This document shows, in pieces, positions 23,007 through 31,240 of a stretch of DNA of 64,000 nucleotides. Made by a program: the position numbers and the translations under genes. Positions within the stretch are counted from its first letter, which is position 1. Every line of letters starts with the position of its first letter. A model generated the notes under the pieces. It ran no database searches. It had not been told where the DNA came from and was given only the letters and a program-made list of their open reading frames with translations. This stretch comes from a virus: positions 1 through 64,000 of IMG/VR virus record IMGVR_UViG_3300032236_001802, one strand, 5' to 3'.

Positions 23007-23369
23007 ATGACTATAACTATGTTTCTAATTTTTCTGACCTCTGTTGCTTCTTTTTGGTTGAGCCAATATTTCACCCTTGAGCGGGGCGGTGGGCTTTACC
23101 GTGGCGAGTTCATGTCCGCGCGGTTTATTGCAGATGTGGTTCAAGCCTGGAATCTGCTGCTACTAGTAAGCCGCTGGGTTGTGAAGGTAGGGCGATCGCG
23201 CCGAAAATTTTTCAATCAGTTTGGATGGGTGGGCCTATTGCGTTTTACCGAAGGCGGTTTTGTTGATGATGAGTTCTTTGACAAAGGTGTGGGTTACCCT
23301 GCGGGGATAGCTGTCCCCTCCGCCGATCAATACACGGATAAGATCAAGATCTGGGAGGCGCATGAATAG
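23007..23369 (+). CDS. Membrane-anchored hypothetical protein, 120 aa
   Basis: An N-terminal helix (MFLIFLTSVASFWLSQYF) makes it membrane-anchored; a second hydrophobic stretch (LLLLVSRWVV) may insert too. The remainder is soluble with aromatic residues. The start lies directly behind the perfect hairpin and lacks a ribosome-binding site. The end overlaps the winged-helix gene by 8 bases. Confidence 0.5.
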   Translation: MTITMFLIFLTSVASFWLSQYFTLERGGGLYRGEFMSARFIADVVQAWNLLLLVSRWVVKVGRSRRKFFNQFGWVGLLRFTEGGFVDDEFFDKGVGYPAGIAVPSADQYTDKIKIWEAHE

Positions 23370-23811
23370 CGTCCCGTTGCAGAAGATTGAAAACGCGGCT
23401 CAGTACATCGCGGCTGTTGGCGAGCTGCAAGATTTACTCCAGAAAGAGCCGATGGACAGCCCCAGAGTCGCAGCTATGGCGATCGCCCTGGTTAGCCAAG
23501 CTCAAGCCCATCTGGCGGCTCCGGTCAAGATGGCGATCGCCATAATGGAATGTGTCAAATCAGGGCCAATGACTAATGCAGAGATTGCCAAAAAAATTGG
23601 GCGATCGCCTGAATCCGTGCGGCAGGCAATTGAAGCGCTCAAGCATGGCGGGGTGGAGCTTCAGGAATCCAGCGCCGGAAATTTCCGGGCCACTGGTAGA
23701 CCTTACGTCCTCCATCAGTACCGGACTGCTAGACCATTGTTTGAAGCTGCCGCGCAGGCCCAGGCAGAGGCGGCTGAAGCAACTTCGTTTGAAGGAAGGA
23801 GTTCAACATGA
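23362..23811 (+). CDS. Winged-helix DNA-binding protein
   Basis: 149 residues. In the middle, MECVKSGPMTNAEIAKKIGRSPESVRQAIEALKHGGVELQES is a typical winged helix (helix 1, AEIAKKIG, recognition helix PESVRQAIEALKHG). The N- and C-terminal regions are helical and Ala-rich. It overlaps the following gene by four bases. It may regulate the plus-strand accessory block. Confidence 0.65.
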   Translation: MNSVPLQKIENAAQYIAAVGELQDLLQKEPMDSPRVAAMAIALVSQAQAHLAAPVKMAIAIMECVKSGPMTNAEIAKKIGRSPESVRQAIEALKHGGVELQESSAGNFRATGRPYVLHQYRTARPLFEAAAQAQAEAAEATSFEGRSST

Positions 23812-24119
23812 AAGCTATGGCTGTTTTGACTCAAGACTTTCACCCTTTTAGAGAGGGTGATAGCTTTGAAATACAGAGAGATAGTGAAACAGCATATCTA
23901 TGCTCAAGCGGGGCAGGATTATTTCTGATTCCGAAAACCTCATTAGTGGTTTATCAAGTTCCGGGAAATATCTTTTTGCAATGTGCCGCCTGTAAAACGG
24001 TCCTCGATATACCATTTGCGTCTGATCACCTCTGTCACCCTGCTGGATGGATCTTTACTAGTAGCCATAAAAAATATTGCTCTAGCACTTGTTACGAAAA
24101 TTGCAAAGATTCACCGTAA
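23808..24119 (+). CDS. Cys-rich small protein, 103 aa
   Basis: The second half has QCAACKTVLD, HLCHPAGW, YCSSTCYENC, a Cys/His pattern compatible with zinc binding. The first half is a beta-type segment (FREGDSFEIQRDSETAYLC). It overlaps neighbours (ATGA) on both sides. No family is recognised. Confidence 0.45.
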   Translation: MKAMAVLTQDFHPFREGDSFEIQRDSETAYLCSSGAGLFLIPKTSLVVYQVPGNIFLQCAACKTVLDIPFASDHLCHPAGWIFTSSHKKYCSSTCYENCKDSP

Positions 24120-24121
24120 CC

Positions 24122-24811
24122 ATGATCTACACCTCATACTTTCGCGGCCCCACTATCGGCGATCGCGTCTCAATCTCCAGATCGGTCCCCAAGGGCTATG
24201 CCATTGCCGATAAGTGGTCTGTGTTCCAGCCCTCGAAAGAGTTGCTGCAATCCTGGAAAAACAGCGCCCAGGATGATGCAGCATGGGGGGAGTATATCGC
24301 AGGCTACAGGGAACTGCTACGCCTGCGACGGGATGAGTTGATGGCACTGGCCGAGGATCCGCCAAAGAACGATGTAACCCTACTCTGTTGGGAAAAGGAC
24401 CGCGATCGCTGCCATCGATCGCTAGTGGGAAAATGGATTACCCATTTCCTACCCGACCTGTGGGGCGGGGAAGTGCCCGTGCAACCCGTGCAACCCATAG
24501 AGCCGCAGGAGATGCCACAAGCACAGCCAGAAGCCCCAGCACCCAGCCTGATTGAATCACTGATAGATCCAATTGACTCCGAGGAAATAGCGCTCTATCA
24601 GTGGATTTTGAGCGCTCAGGATACGATGCAGGTTCCTGACGGGCTTTACCTGCATCCCCATATCCGGATCTGCAACGGTCAAAACTTCCTAAGGAAACTG
24701 GTTGAAGACACCCATACCGCGATCGCGGGTAACTCTGCGCGATCGCGGTATGGGGCACTAGCAAAGGACTTGGCGGCGCTCAAAGCTATTTTAGAAAATA
24801 GCTTGACATAG
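24122..24811 (+). CDS. DUF488-like protein
   Basis: 229 residues, starting at ATG 24122 two bases after the previous stop. The first ~105 residues include MIYTSYFRGP and VTLLCWEKDRDRCHRSLVGKWI. This matches the DUF488 segment (LCaEkdpxxCHRxli), with its conserved Cys/His pair. Function of DUF488 is not known. A Pro/Gln-rich linker (120-150) leads to an extra helical C-terminal domain that is not part of the family. Confidence 0.6.
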   Translation: MIYTSYFRGPTIGDRVSISRSVPKGYAIADKWSVFQPSKELLQSWKNSAQDDAAWGEYIAGYRELLRLRRDELMALAEDPPKNDVTLLCWEKDRDRCHRSLVGKWITHFLPDLWGGEVPVQPVQPIEPQEMPQAQPEAPAPSLIESLIDPIDSEEIALYQWILSAQDTMQVPDGLYLHPHIRICNGQNFLRKLVEDTHTAIAGNSARSRYGALAKDLAALKAILENSLT

Positions 24812-24831
24812 CTCCTACTAGGAGCTTTAAT
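24803..24831 (+). promoter_or_regulatory. Promoter with palindromic operator in its spacer
   Basis: TTGACA (24803-24808), 17-base spacer, TTTAAT (24826-24831). The spacer holds AGCTCCTACTAGGAGCT, an 8-bp inverted repeat round a single base. A repressor bound there would block polymerase. It drives 24894 and onwards. Confidence 0.65.
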
Positions 24832-24893
24832 AGATTTAAGGGCGAAGACGCCTGAAGCAAACCGCGAAATTAAACCAAGCAAGAAGGATATTT

Positions 24894-25286
24894 ATGGAAA
24901 GCGTTCTGGCATTTGATCTGGGTGAAGCCGTTGCCGTAACTGCTGACGAGTCAGGGGTTCAGCTTTGGACCGCAGGCTATAGCAGTAATTGCAAGGTGTT
25001 TGAAGAAAATGGTAGAAAAAAGCTTTTGTCTGGTGATTCCGGGTATCGGTGGAAAAAAGAGAAGAAAACCGCGAAATATTGCGAGTATGCGAGCTTCTGG
25101 TTTGGAGATTTTCCCTACAGTAGTTGGTGCTACGCTATCCGCCGTTGCCTGGTAACTGGTGAGGTTCAGGTAAGCGAGATCGCAACTGATATAAACAGTA
25201 GGGGTCCATCAACCCATGACCGATGGATCGCAAACTATCAGTCCTATGTACCTTCCTGCGTGGAGGCGGATCATATCCTCGCTTAG
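24894..25286 (+). CDS. Hypothetical protein, 130 aa
   Basis: 130 residues with AGAAGGA before the ATG. FDLGEAVAVTADES and the aromatic segment SFWFGDFPYSSWCYAIRRC show no known motif. It is the first gene behind the palindrome-containing promoter. Function unknown. Confidence 0.5.
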   Translation: MESVLAFDLGEAVAVTADESGVQLWTAGYSSNCKVFEENGRKKLLSGDSGYRWKKEKKTAKYCEYASFWFGDFPYSSWCYAIRRCLVTGEVQVSEIATDINSRGPSTHDRWIANYQSYVPSCVEADHILA

Positions 25287-25342
25287 GGCGCTCTTAGGGA
25301 ATTTCCATTAGATTTTTAGTTATTTCAGCTAAGGAGTCAAGA

Positions 25343-25882
25343 ATGATTATCACGCCAGAGATTCAGTTGCACGAAGAAGAGTACCGCCCGTGGCTTATGG
25401 CCGCGCAAAATGCAGGCTACAAGCCAGAATATTTCGGTAATGGTGTGCTGTACAACCACCCAGAGATTCATCACTTCTCCTGCTCCCCTTGGGGAGCAGG
25501 ACACTGGGTTGACAGCGATGGCAACCGACTGGAACGGCCTGGTAGCCCGTGGTACTGGCCAGAAAATCGCTCAATCCTGGACGGCGGCGGGAACGCCGCA
25601 GTTCAAGAAAGAGCGCGGTTGAAAACGTATAAGTTTGTCTGCGACACAATATTAATCCACTGTCAGAAGGAGGCGATCGAGCCTGAAGATGGAAACTGGG
25701 CAAATCATTACCCTTACAGACAGTTTGTAATTGAAGTGACCAGGGCGGGTGACACCTACTCTGTTACCAAGGTTGAAACTAAGATCAATAGCCAGGTCTG
25801 CCCGGTTGGGGAAACAGCCGCCAACTTTGTTGGTGGGATGACTGGCGGTGGGGTATTCGCTGCGGTCAACGGTTGGGATTAA
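25343..25882 (+). CDS. Hypothetical protein, 179 aa
   Basis: 179 residues with AAGGAG eleven bases before the ATG. Aromatic-rich (HHFSCSPWGAGHWVDSDG, SPWYWPENRSILDGG). The middle has a helix KTYKFVCDTILIHCQ. No family is recognised. It precedes 25884 by one base, so the two are probably co-transcribed. Confidence 0.45.
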   Translation: MIITPEIQLHEEEYRPWLMAAQNAGYKPEYFGNGVLYNHPEIHHFSCSPWGAGHWVDSDGNRLERPGSPWYWPENRSILDGGGNAAVQERARLKTYKFVCDTILIHCQKEAIEPEDGNWANHYPYRQFVIEVTRAGDTYSVTKVETKINSQVCPVGETAANFVGGMTGGGVFAAVNGWD

Positions 25883-25883
25883 G

Positions 25884-26135
25884 ATGCAGAAATCAACGAT
25901 CGCATCTTTGCGAGTGTCCGGCCCCAACCTTTTGAAAGGGGTTGTCCCCAAGGTGCCAACGGTGACAGAAGGCAAGATCCTCTTAATCCTGGACTTCCTT
26001 AAGCAAAACCCAGGAAGCCATACAGCGGCGCGACTTGGGGCTGTTGTTGGGTGGGGCGATCGCCAAACCCGGCAAGCCCTATGGGCGATCGGCCTCCAAG
26101 GTCGAAAAGGCAAAGGTTACGAGTGGAAACGATAA
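25884..26135 (+). CDS. Small winged-helix-like protein
   Basis: 83 residues from ATG 25884, one base after the previous stop. TEGKILLILDFLKQNPGSHTAARLG (helix, turn) and GDRQTRQALWAIG form helix-turn-helix then WAIGLQGRKGKGYEW as a wing. It could bind DNA, for example as a regulator of this accessory block. Confidence 0.45.
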   Translation: MQKSTIASLRVSGPNLLKGVVPKVPTVTEGKILLILDFLKQNPGSHTAARLGAVVGWGDRQTRQALWAIGLQGRKGKGYEWKR

Positions 26136-26158
26136 ACCAAAAACCAAGATCAAAACCC

Positions 26159-26572
26159 ATGAAAGGCAATCTTTACGCAATTCCTACAAATCCAGAAATC
26201 GTATCGGCGATCGCGCAGCCGATGTATGAGCGAACGCCCCACCCGCAGCACATTACTCTGGCTTACAACATAGATGAACACTCTGTTCATGCTGACAGCA
26301 CGGGAATTGTCTTCTCGGCCCCGGTTGTGAGCCAGTGTTGGAATGACCGCACTCAATGCCTAAAGGTTATTCTGCCTACTGGCATCCCTTGGGCCTGGGG
26401 CCAAGAAAAGACCCCTCACATTACCCTATCGTGGCCGCAGGGATCCGCCCCAGTTCAATCAAGCCTCATGCTTGCATCAAGCGGTTATAGTGAAACCGTT
26501 TTCCCTGAGCCGATCTTTGTGGTGTTCAGAGTTGAGTTTGTACCCTACGTGGAAAAGGAGCCACAATTCTAG
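26159..26572 (+). CDS. 2H phosphoesterase-like protein (two HxT motifs)
   Basis: 137 residues from ATG 26159; the frame is open upstream but this start fits the previous gene's end. HITL occurs at 31-34 and HITL again at 87-90, separated by ~53 residues, the arrangement of 2H phosphoesterases (LigT, CPDase, and the phage Acb1 nuclease that cuts cyclic oligonucleotides). The stretch TPHITLSWPQG is typical. It could degrade host signal nucleotides or process 2',3'-cyclic RNA ends. The stop overlaps the stop of the convergent glycosyltransferase. Confidence 0.55.
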   Translation: MKGNLYAIPTNPEIVSAIAQPMYERTPHPQHITLAYNIDEHSVHADSTGIVFSAPVVSQCWNDRTQCLKVILPTGIPWAWGQEKTPHITLSWPQGSAPVQSSLMLASSGYSETVFPEPIFVVFRVEFVPYVEKEPQF

Positions 26573-27999
26573 CGTTGACTCGCTAAATGATGGATCACGA
26601 TCGCGTTGGGTGCCGCCTGACAATCCAATGAGGTAACGTTGAACTCTGCTGGTAGGGTTATTGGGATAATCTTGGTCCTGTGCAGCGCCCTTGCTAGGGC
26701 AAGCTGATCGATAGCACACCAAACCAACCATTCAGCCAGCCAGTTTTCAAAAAACTTTTCAACATGCAGGCCGCGACGCCATACCAGAACACCGCCGCTG
26801 TACTGTGCAAAGTCAGCCCCCAACCTTTGTACAGTGCAATCCTTTTCCATACCCTTTACGAGCGATCGCCCTACCGTTGGGGCGATCGCGTCTTTCGTCA
26901 TGGCGATCTGAGCACTGCCCAGAAATCGCCAGATACAATCAATATCCCCCCTGCACACAGTGTCAGCATCCAGATAGATGGTTTCATTAAATGGGCTGAT
27001 CCAGTAGCTTGCACCCTTCAGCAAGCGGGCCTCCTGCTGATCTGAAAAACCAAAGTCTGATCGCCGGGTATTCAAGATCATTTGGAAATTGGTCTTTTCC
27101 TCCAAACTTAGATTTTCCGTTGTAACAAGGGCGATCGGCAGGTTGGAATACTGCTTGATCGATTTGGCGCAACTGAGGGCTAAATCAAGATACCGCCGTC
27201 CAACGGCAACGATCAGAACCCCCTTGGACAGTCTTACCAGGTAATTAGCGTTTTTTGCCGCATTGATGATCCGCTGTGCCGTTACCCTCATATTTATATT
27301 TGCCCTACGCTCTGCGGCTTGCCCCAGGGCATAAACTTGCCCCGCTGAAATGGCATCTGCATTATCGCTCAGGTTGTTCGCGTGCCTGCGCCAATAGTAC
27401 AGTGCTCTAGGATTGCACTTGATCAGCCCTTGTTCAGAAATTTTGAGACACAGATCATAATCAGGAGTTGCACCCGAAAAGGTATCAACTCCACCAACGC
27501 GATCATAAATGGATCGGCGAATCAATCTGAAGTGGAAAACCATAAAGTAATGCATCAATGCCAGATTAGAGTAACTAATCTGGCATCGCGTTCCCAAGCC
27601 GCGAGATGCAAAGTTTTCATCGACTTCGTTGTAATAGCTATACGCCATATCGACTAGTGGATTCTTATCAAAAAAATCCAACATGCTCGACAGGCAGTGA
27701 GGGTGTAAGGCATCATCACTATCGACCCATCCAAGGAATTCCCCAGATGTTTGCTCCAATGCTAAAGCCAGGGATGGGGCAAACCCTAGATGGGGATTGG
27801 AGATCACACGATAGCTGATCCCAGCGTCCCTAAATCGTTCCGCATAGTTTGCCGCAACTGAATCAGAACCGTCTGTTGAACCGTCAGACCAGACGATATA
27901 CTCAATTTCTGATCCTTCAATTGTTTGAAGCAAAACACTTTCCAGTGTTTGCACCAACCATTTCTTACGGTTATGAACGATTGTTACCAATGAAATCAT
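26569..27999 (-). CDS. Bidomain glycosyltransferase (GT2 then GT8-like)
   Basis: 476 residues. N-terminus: MISLVTIVHNRKKWLVQTLES (GT-A fold start), IVWSDGSTDGS and LGWVDSDDALHP (the DxD metal site) indicate a family 2 glycosyltransferase, to ~residue 230. C-terminus: GVLIVAVGRRYLDLALSCAKSI, IYLDADTVCRGDI (second DxD) indicate a GT8-like domain. Two glycosyltransferases in one chain could add a disaccharide to DNA bases, a virion protein or host surface. The convergent downstream gene overlaps at the stop codon. Its single-gene location gives no further clue. Confidence 0.8.
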   Translation of the reverse strand: MISLVTIVHNRKKWLVQTLESVLLQTIEGSEIEYIVWSDGSTDGSDSVAANYAERFRDAGISYRVISNPHLGFAPSLALALEQTSGEFLGWVDSDDALHPHCLSSMLDFFDKNPLVDMAYSYYNEVDENFASRGLGTRCQISYSNLALMHYFMVFHFRLIRRSIYDRVGGVDTFSGATPDYDLCLKISEQGLIKCNPRALYYWRRHANNLSDNADAISAGQVYALGQAAERRANINMRVTAQRIINAAKNANYLVRLSKGVLIVAVGRRYLDLALSCAKSIKQYSNLPIALVTTENLSLEEKTNFQMILNTRRSDFGFSDQQEARLLKGASYWISPFNETIYLDADTVCRGDIDCIWRFLGSAQIAMTKDAIAPTVGRSLVKGMEKDCTVQRLGADFAQYSGGVLVWRRGLHVEKFFENWLAEWLVWCAIDQLALARALHRTKIIPITLPAEFNVTSLDCQAAPNAIVIHHLASQR

Positions 28000-28013
28000 A
28001 ATTTTACCTATTA

Positions 28014-28394
28014 TTAACTACTAAGCCAGGGCGTATCTTCATCCAACTCATCCCACTCCTGGAAAACTGCTGGATGGGTTTGCATGAGCCATTCTGCCAA
28101 ATCAGAATAAATCTCTGAAAGCATATCAGCTTCATGTCTGATCTGATTAGCGGAATCTTGCAGATGAATAACTAAAAAAGAAATCACCTCGGATGCGCCG
28201 GGTTTTGAGCACAGCCATTCAACGTTCTGGCAAGTCCAATGCATCCAAGCCTGCAAAACATATAGGTGATCATCAGAGCTATTAATAGCCCACCGCCGCA
28301 TCATGTCATAGGTGGGAACAATGCCAGCGGTTTTCAAAACTTCGCATTGATTAATGATCGCTTGAAACCTGTTCTCTGTTTGCTGTTCAGCCAT
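28014..28394 (-). CDS. Hypothetical protein, 126 aa
   Basis: 126 residues, helical with many Trp and acidic residues (DHLYVLQAWMHWTCQNVEW, ..AEWLMQTHPAVFQEWDELDED). It ends with an acidic tail. It lies between the glycosyltransferase and the frameshifted HNH gene. There is no recognised motif. Confidence 0.5.
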   Translation of the reverse strand: MAEQQTENRFQAIINQCEVLKTAGIVPTYDMMRRWAINSSDDHLYVLQAWMHWTCQNVEWLCSKPGASEVISFLVIHLQDSANQIRHEADMLSEIYSDLAEWLMQTHPAVFQEWDELDEDTPWLSS

Positions 28395-28418
28395 ACCGCT
28401 GTCACCTCTTCTGATGAA

Positions 28419-28713
28419 TTATTGAGCCGTTTTCTTCTTGGCGCGAAGTGGGGCGTCATACCTTAGATGGCATGGAGCACACAGCGCTTTAAGATTGCCA
28501 GGAGCACAGTTTGAAGGGTCTGGTATCATGTGCGCCGTTGTTAGTGTCCACTTTTGTGGATGCTCAAATATGGCGATCAACAAAATCATCTAAGGACTCT
28601 TTCTTTTTACGGCACTGTTTGCCGCAGAATTCACACTGCCAGCCTGCGGCGGTACGAACGGCAAGGGAAATTTCATCCCAGTTTTTTGGATAAAGCTCTA
28701 TATGCATGGGCAT
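28419..28713 (-). pseudogene. HNH endonuclease with a frameshift
   Basis: Two frames together make one HNH protein. Frame one, from ATG 28713, encodes GWQCEFCGKQCRKKKE and stops at TGA 28564-28566. Frame two continues HPQKWTLTTAHMI, PSNCAPGNLKALCAPCHLRYDAP to TAA at 28419. The zinc CxxC pairs and the HNH segment are split by a one-base shift near ATATTTGAG. A decaying homing or defence-type HNH gene fits. A programmed shift cannot be excluded, but no classic slippery sequence is present. Confidence 0.7.
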
Positions 28714-28718
28714 AGCAT

Positions 28719-29177
28719 TCACCATTCATCCAGGTTTCTAAGGGCTTCCCGGTAGTTAATCCTGACCTGTTGCAAGATAGGATCCGGAATTGTCCAGAGT
28801 CGCGGGCTCCCACCGCACGGGACCGGATCAATTGGAACTACGTTTTCAAGCTTCCAGCCGATTTTCCCGACATACCATGGGTTTGAAGAGTTTGGCGGCT
28901 CTTCACCCGCATACTGCGCGATCGCAATAATGCTCATCTCTGGATCGGTTTCAGGCGTTGGATTTTCGATCAACTCTGATCGGTTTAGATCGCAAACAAA
29001 TTCATATCCCTTTTGATCCCACGTCTTCCCGTTGTGGATTGCGATGTAGGTTCCTATAGGATAGTTAAATCGATAGTTTCGATTTTCAATGCGTTTATCC
29101 AAGTATGCGATCGCGTACCCGAACGGTCTATAAAGTGTTAAACCAAATATTTTTGCCTTAGTTGCTGTTGCTGTCAT
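28719..29177 (-). CDS. ASCH-domain protein
   Basis: 152 residues. The start is ATG 29177 in a TAATG overlap. ASCH-domain features: GLTLYRPFGYAIAYLDKRIENR, then NYPIGTYIAIHNGKTW, close to the family pattern (xLsLxqPwaxai..gkK.iEnR.w, G.yiaIHag). The rest is a longer C-terminal region. ASCH domains bind RNA or act on modified nucleosides. It sits among DNA-modification genes. Confidence 0.65.
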   Translation of the reverse strand: MTATATKAKIFGLTLYRPFGYAIAYLDKRIENRNYRFNYPIGTYIAIHNGKTWDQKGYEFVCDLNRSELIENPTPETDPEMSIIAIAQYAGEEPPNSSNPWYVGKIGWKLENVVPIDPVPCGGSPRLWTIPDPILQQVRINYREALRNLDEW

Positions 29178-29461
29178 TAGTTTGGTTCCAAAGTTGGCTT
29201 CCAAGTAGTTCTGCTGTCTACGTTTAATCCGCTTCTCTTACACTTAGCAACTCCGTTTCCCCAGCACTGACTTTTGCAAGCTTCAAAGTAAGCCATCTGT
29301 CTAGAGAATCCCAGCGTTCTATAAGCGTCAAAAACCCTTATTAGGTTTTCTTTTCTGCCCATATAGTTAGGCTGTTCAGCCAGCAACTTCATCCTCTGAA
29401 GCCAGCATAGGTTGTCCAGCGGCAGATACCGCTGATAGCCGTCAATAGTTTTTATGTACAT
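29177..29461 (-). CDS. Hypothetical protein, 94 aa
   Basis: 94 residues, basic. Helical middle (DNLCWLQRMKLLAEQP, ENLIRVFDAYRTLGFSRQMAYF) and four Cys in the second half. It starts the base after the upstream gene's stop (adjacent TGA-ATG). No family known. Confidence 0.45.
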   Translation of the reverse strand: MYIKTIDGYQRYLPLDNLCWLQRMKLLAEQPNYMGRKENLIRVFDAYRTLGFSRQMAYFEACKSQCWGNGVAKCKRSGLNVDSRTTWKPTLEPN

Positions 29462-29800
29462 TCAAGAAAGCCCCCACGGGTCAAGATCGACATTGACCTT
29501 TTCTGGGGTCAACTCAATCAGGGTAAAACTGTCGTTAAAGTGCTCTGGAGTTCTGAACCATAAGCGACCACTACAGAGATAGACAACCACAGGCTTACAA
29601 CGCTCATCTCTGCGGCAGAAACACAGTACCCCTTCTGTAGAGCGCTTGAGCAGAATTGAAGCATCGCTTTCAGTTGAAACCGCGATCGCGACTAAGGGCA
29701 TGTAGAGCAGTTCGGTTTCGTCGCGGGGTTCCGCCACTCCCAAGATCATCGCCGTCTTGCCGTCACGATGTCGGTAAACTTGATTAGATTCGATGCTCAT
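29462..29800 (-). CDS. Hypothetical protein, 112 aa (small beta protein)
   Basis: 112 residues with beta-type pattern (YRHRDGKTAMILGVAEP, LLYMPLVAIAVSTES, LIELTPEKVNVDLDPW). It overlaps the methyltransferase by 4 bases (ATGA). It may be an SH3-like or DUF1653-like small domain; not certain. Confidence 0.4.
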   Translation of the reverse strand: MSIESNQVYRHRDGKTAMILGVAEPRDETELLYMPLVAIAVSTESDASILLKRSTEGVLCFCRRDERCKPVVVYLCSGRLWFRTPEHFNDSFTLIELTPEKVNVDLDPWGLS

Positions 29801-30777
29801 GCTCTAACCTTAAGTCCTGGTAACGGTAAAGGTAACTGCCGAACTGACTCAATGCACAAATTAACAGCGGGCTGGTTTAACTCAATCCCGATCGCATTCC
29901 GCCCATACTCCTGGGCTACAGAAAGGACCGTACCACTGCCCGCAAAAGGGTCCAGCACGATGCCATCCAGAGGGCAAGAGGACAAGATGCAAAGTAGAGC
30001 CAGCATCCGGGGAAATGGGGCAATATGCCCCTGAACGTGCGCTGTTGGAATAGACCATACATTTCGGGCATGATTTGCCCCTTTTGCCCCATCTGCCGCT
30101 ATCGATTCCAAGATGGACTTATCAAAATAATATTTTTGGGATTTGGTCAGCATAAAAACTGGCTCCCACGCTGTTGACGGCCTGTCGTCAACAGCTTCAG
30201 GTGAGGGGTTAGGTTTAGCCCACACCACCTCAGACCGAACACACCAGCCGGAGTCAGCCAGGGCGATCGCCATGCGTTGGGGGACCAAGTTTAGGCCCTT
30301 CCCCCGAAACTGGGTTGATCCACACGTGCCATCCCCGATATTTAGCCACATTACGCCCTGCGGCTTGAGTACCCGGTACAATTCCTCAAAAAGTAGCATT
30401 AGATGCGCCTGATACAGCGCGGGCGTTGGCTCCTGCCCTAATTCCCCCAGCCATGCCCCGCAAACCGAACAGGTCGATGATTTTTTGTGCCGGGTTTTTC
30501 GAACGCGATCGGCATTCTCTGGGCCTGCGGCGTGATAGCGATGAGAACCCAGCCCAGCGCCCCCGGCAACGTAGGTCGTGCTTTCAATCCATTGATGATC
30601 GCATTTAACATCTCGCCCCTGACACCAGACCTGTGGAGCGCTTTTATAGTTCCTCTGATTCCAATAGGGTGGACTGGTGACGATGGCATCAATAGAGCGC
30701 GACGGAAGCGATCGCACAATATCAAGGCAGTGGCCTTGATAAATCTGTACTTTCTCCGTGCTGTAGGTTGGTTTCAT
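29797..30777 (-). CDS. DNA methyltransferase, N4-C/N6-A type
   Basis: 326 residues. The start is ATG 30777 in an ATGA overlap; an in-frame start 51 bases upstream is unlikely. TSPPYWNQRNY at 34-44 is the catalytic motif IV, early in the chain, and FAGSGT near 275 is motif I (SAM binding), an order typical of the beta class. A Cys pair-rich insertion (CSVCG) near 108-120 suggests a zinc knuckle. HIGD-type GDGTC and VWAKPNPSPEAV are further conserved blocks. It probably modifies host- or phage-DNA to evade restriction. The target is not visible. Confidence 0.88.
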   Translation of the reverse strand: MKPTYSTEKVQIYQGHCLDIVRSLPSRSIDAIVTSPPYWNQRNYKSAPQVWCQGRDVKCDHQWIESTTYVAGGAGLGSHRYHAAGPENADRVRKTRHKKSSTCSVCGAWLGELGQEPTPALYQAHLMLLFEELYRVLKPQGVMWLNIGDGTCGSTQFRGKGLNLVPQRMAIALADSGWCVRSEVVWAKPNPSPEAVDDRPSTAWEPVFMLTKSQKYYFDKSILESIAADGAKGANHARNVWSIPTAHVQGHIAPFPRMLALLCILSSCPLDGIVLDPFAGSGTVLSVAQEYGRNAIGIELNQPAVNLCIESVRQLPLPLPGLKVRA

Positions 30778-31235
30778 GGATTGCGGCTTTTGATAAACCT
30801 TTGATGAACTTCTGGCTTGTGACGCCATTTCCAGTAATGCTCAATCATTACTGGATCATAAAAAACAGCTCGACAACCTTTTAATTTGTACCAGTGAATG
30901 CCCTCCAGGAATTCCCCGTTATACCTGCGGGCTTTTATCTTATGCACCGTGAGATCCGAGATCTCGGCGCACAATTGAGTCGCAGTAACAAGCCTTGGCG
31001 GTTCTGCTGTGTTAGGTTCTGTTTTGTTCGTAGCTAAGTTACTGACAGCGCGGATATAGGTTTTGCCGTCGCACATGTGACACACTTTGTCCTCGTGTCC
31101 CACGATTGAGTCGGTAAATTGCGGCTTGGCAAACGGCCCTAAAGCTTCTGTAGCTATAGAGTCAAAAACTTTCCCATGAACAGGTTCAGCCGTTCTTCCA
31201 CTCCCCTGACACATGGGACATTGAACTATTAGCAT
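30774..31235 (-). CDS. Zinc-ribbon plus helix-turn-helix-like protein
   Basis: 153 residues from Met 31235. Residues 1-60: VQCPMCQGSGRTAEP and KVCHMCDGKTYIRA, a four-Cys DnaJ-like CxxCxGxG pair. Then TATQLCAEISDLTVHKIKARRYNGEFL is excisionase/helix-turn-helix-like, ending in a basic tail. It overlaps the methyltransferase by 4 bases. Its first module duplicates the neighbouring gene at 31241. Confidence 0.5.
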   Translation of the reverse strand: MLIVQCPMCQGSGRTAEPVHGKVFDSIATEALGPFAKPQFTDSIVGHEDKVCHMCDGKTYIRAVSNLATNKTEPNTAEPPRLVTATQLCAEISDLTVHKIKARRYNGEFLEGIHWYKLKGCRAVFYDPVMIEHYWKWRHKPEVHQRFIKSRNP

Positions 31236-31240
31236 ATTTT

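Noticed and set aside
28419-28713. Programmed +1 frameshift like prfB
   Set aside because: The codon before UGA (AUU) gives poor re-pairing after slip and there is no spaced Shine-Dalgarno stimulator.
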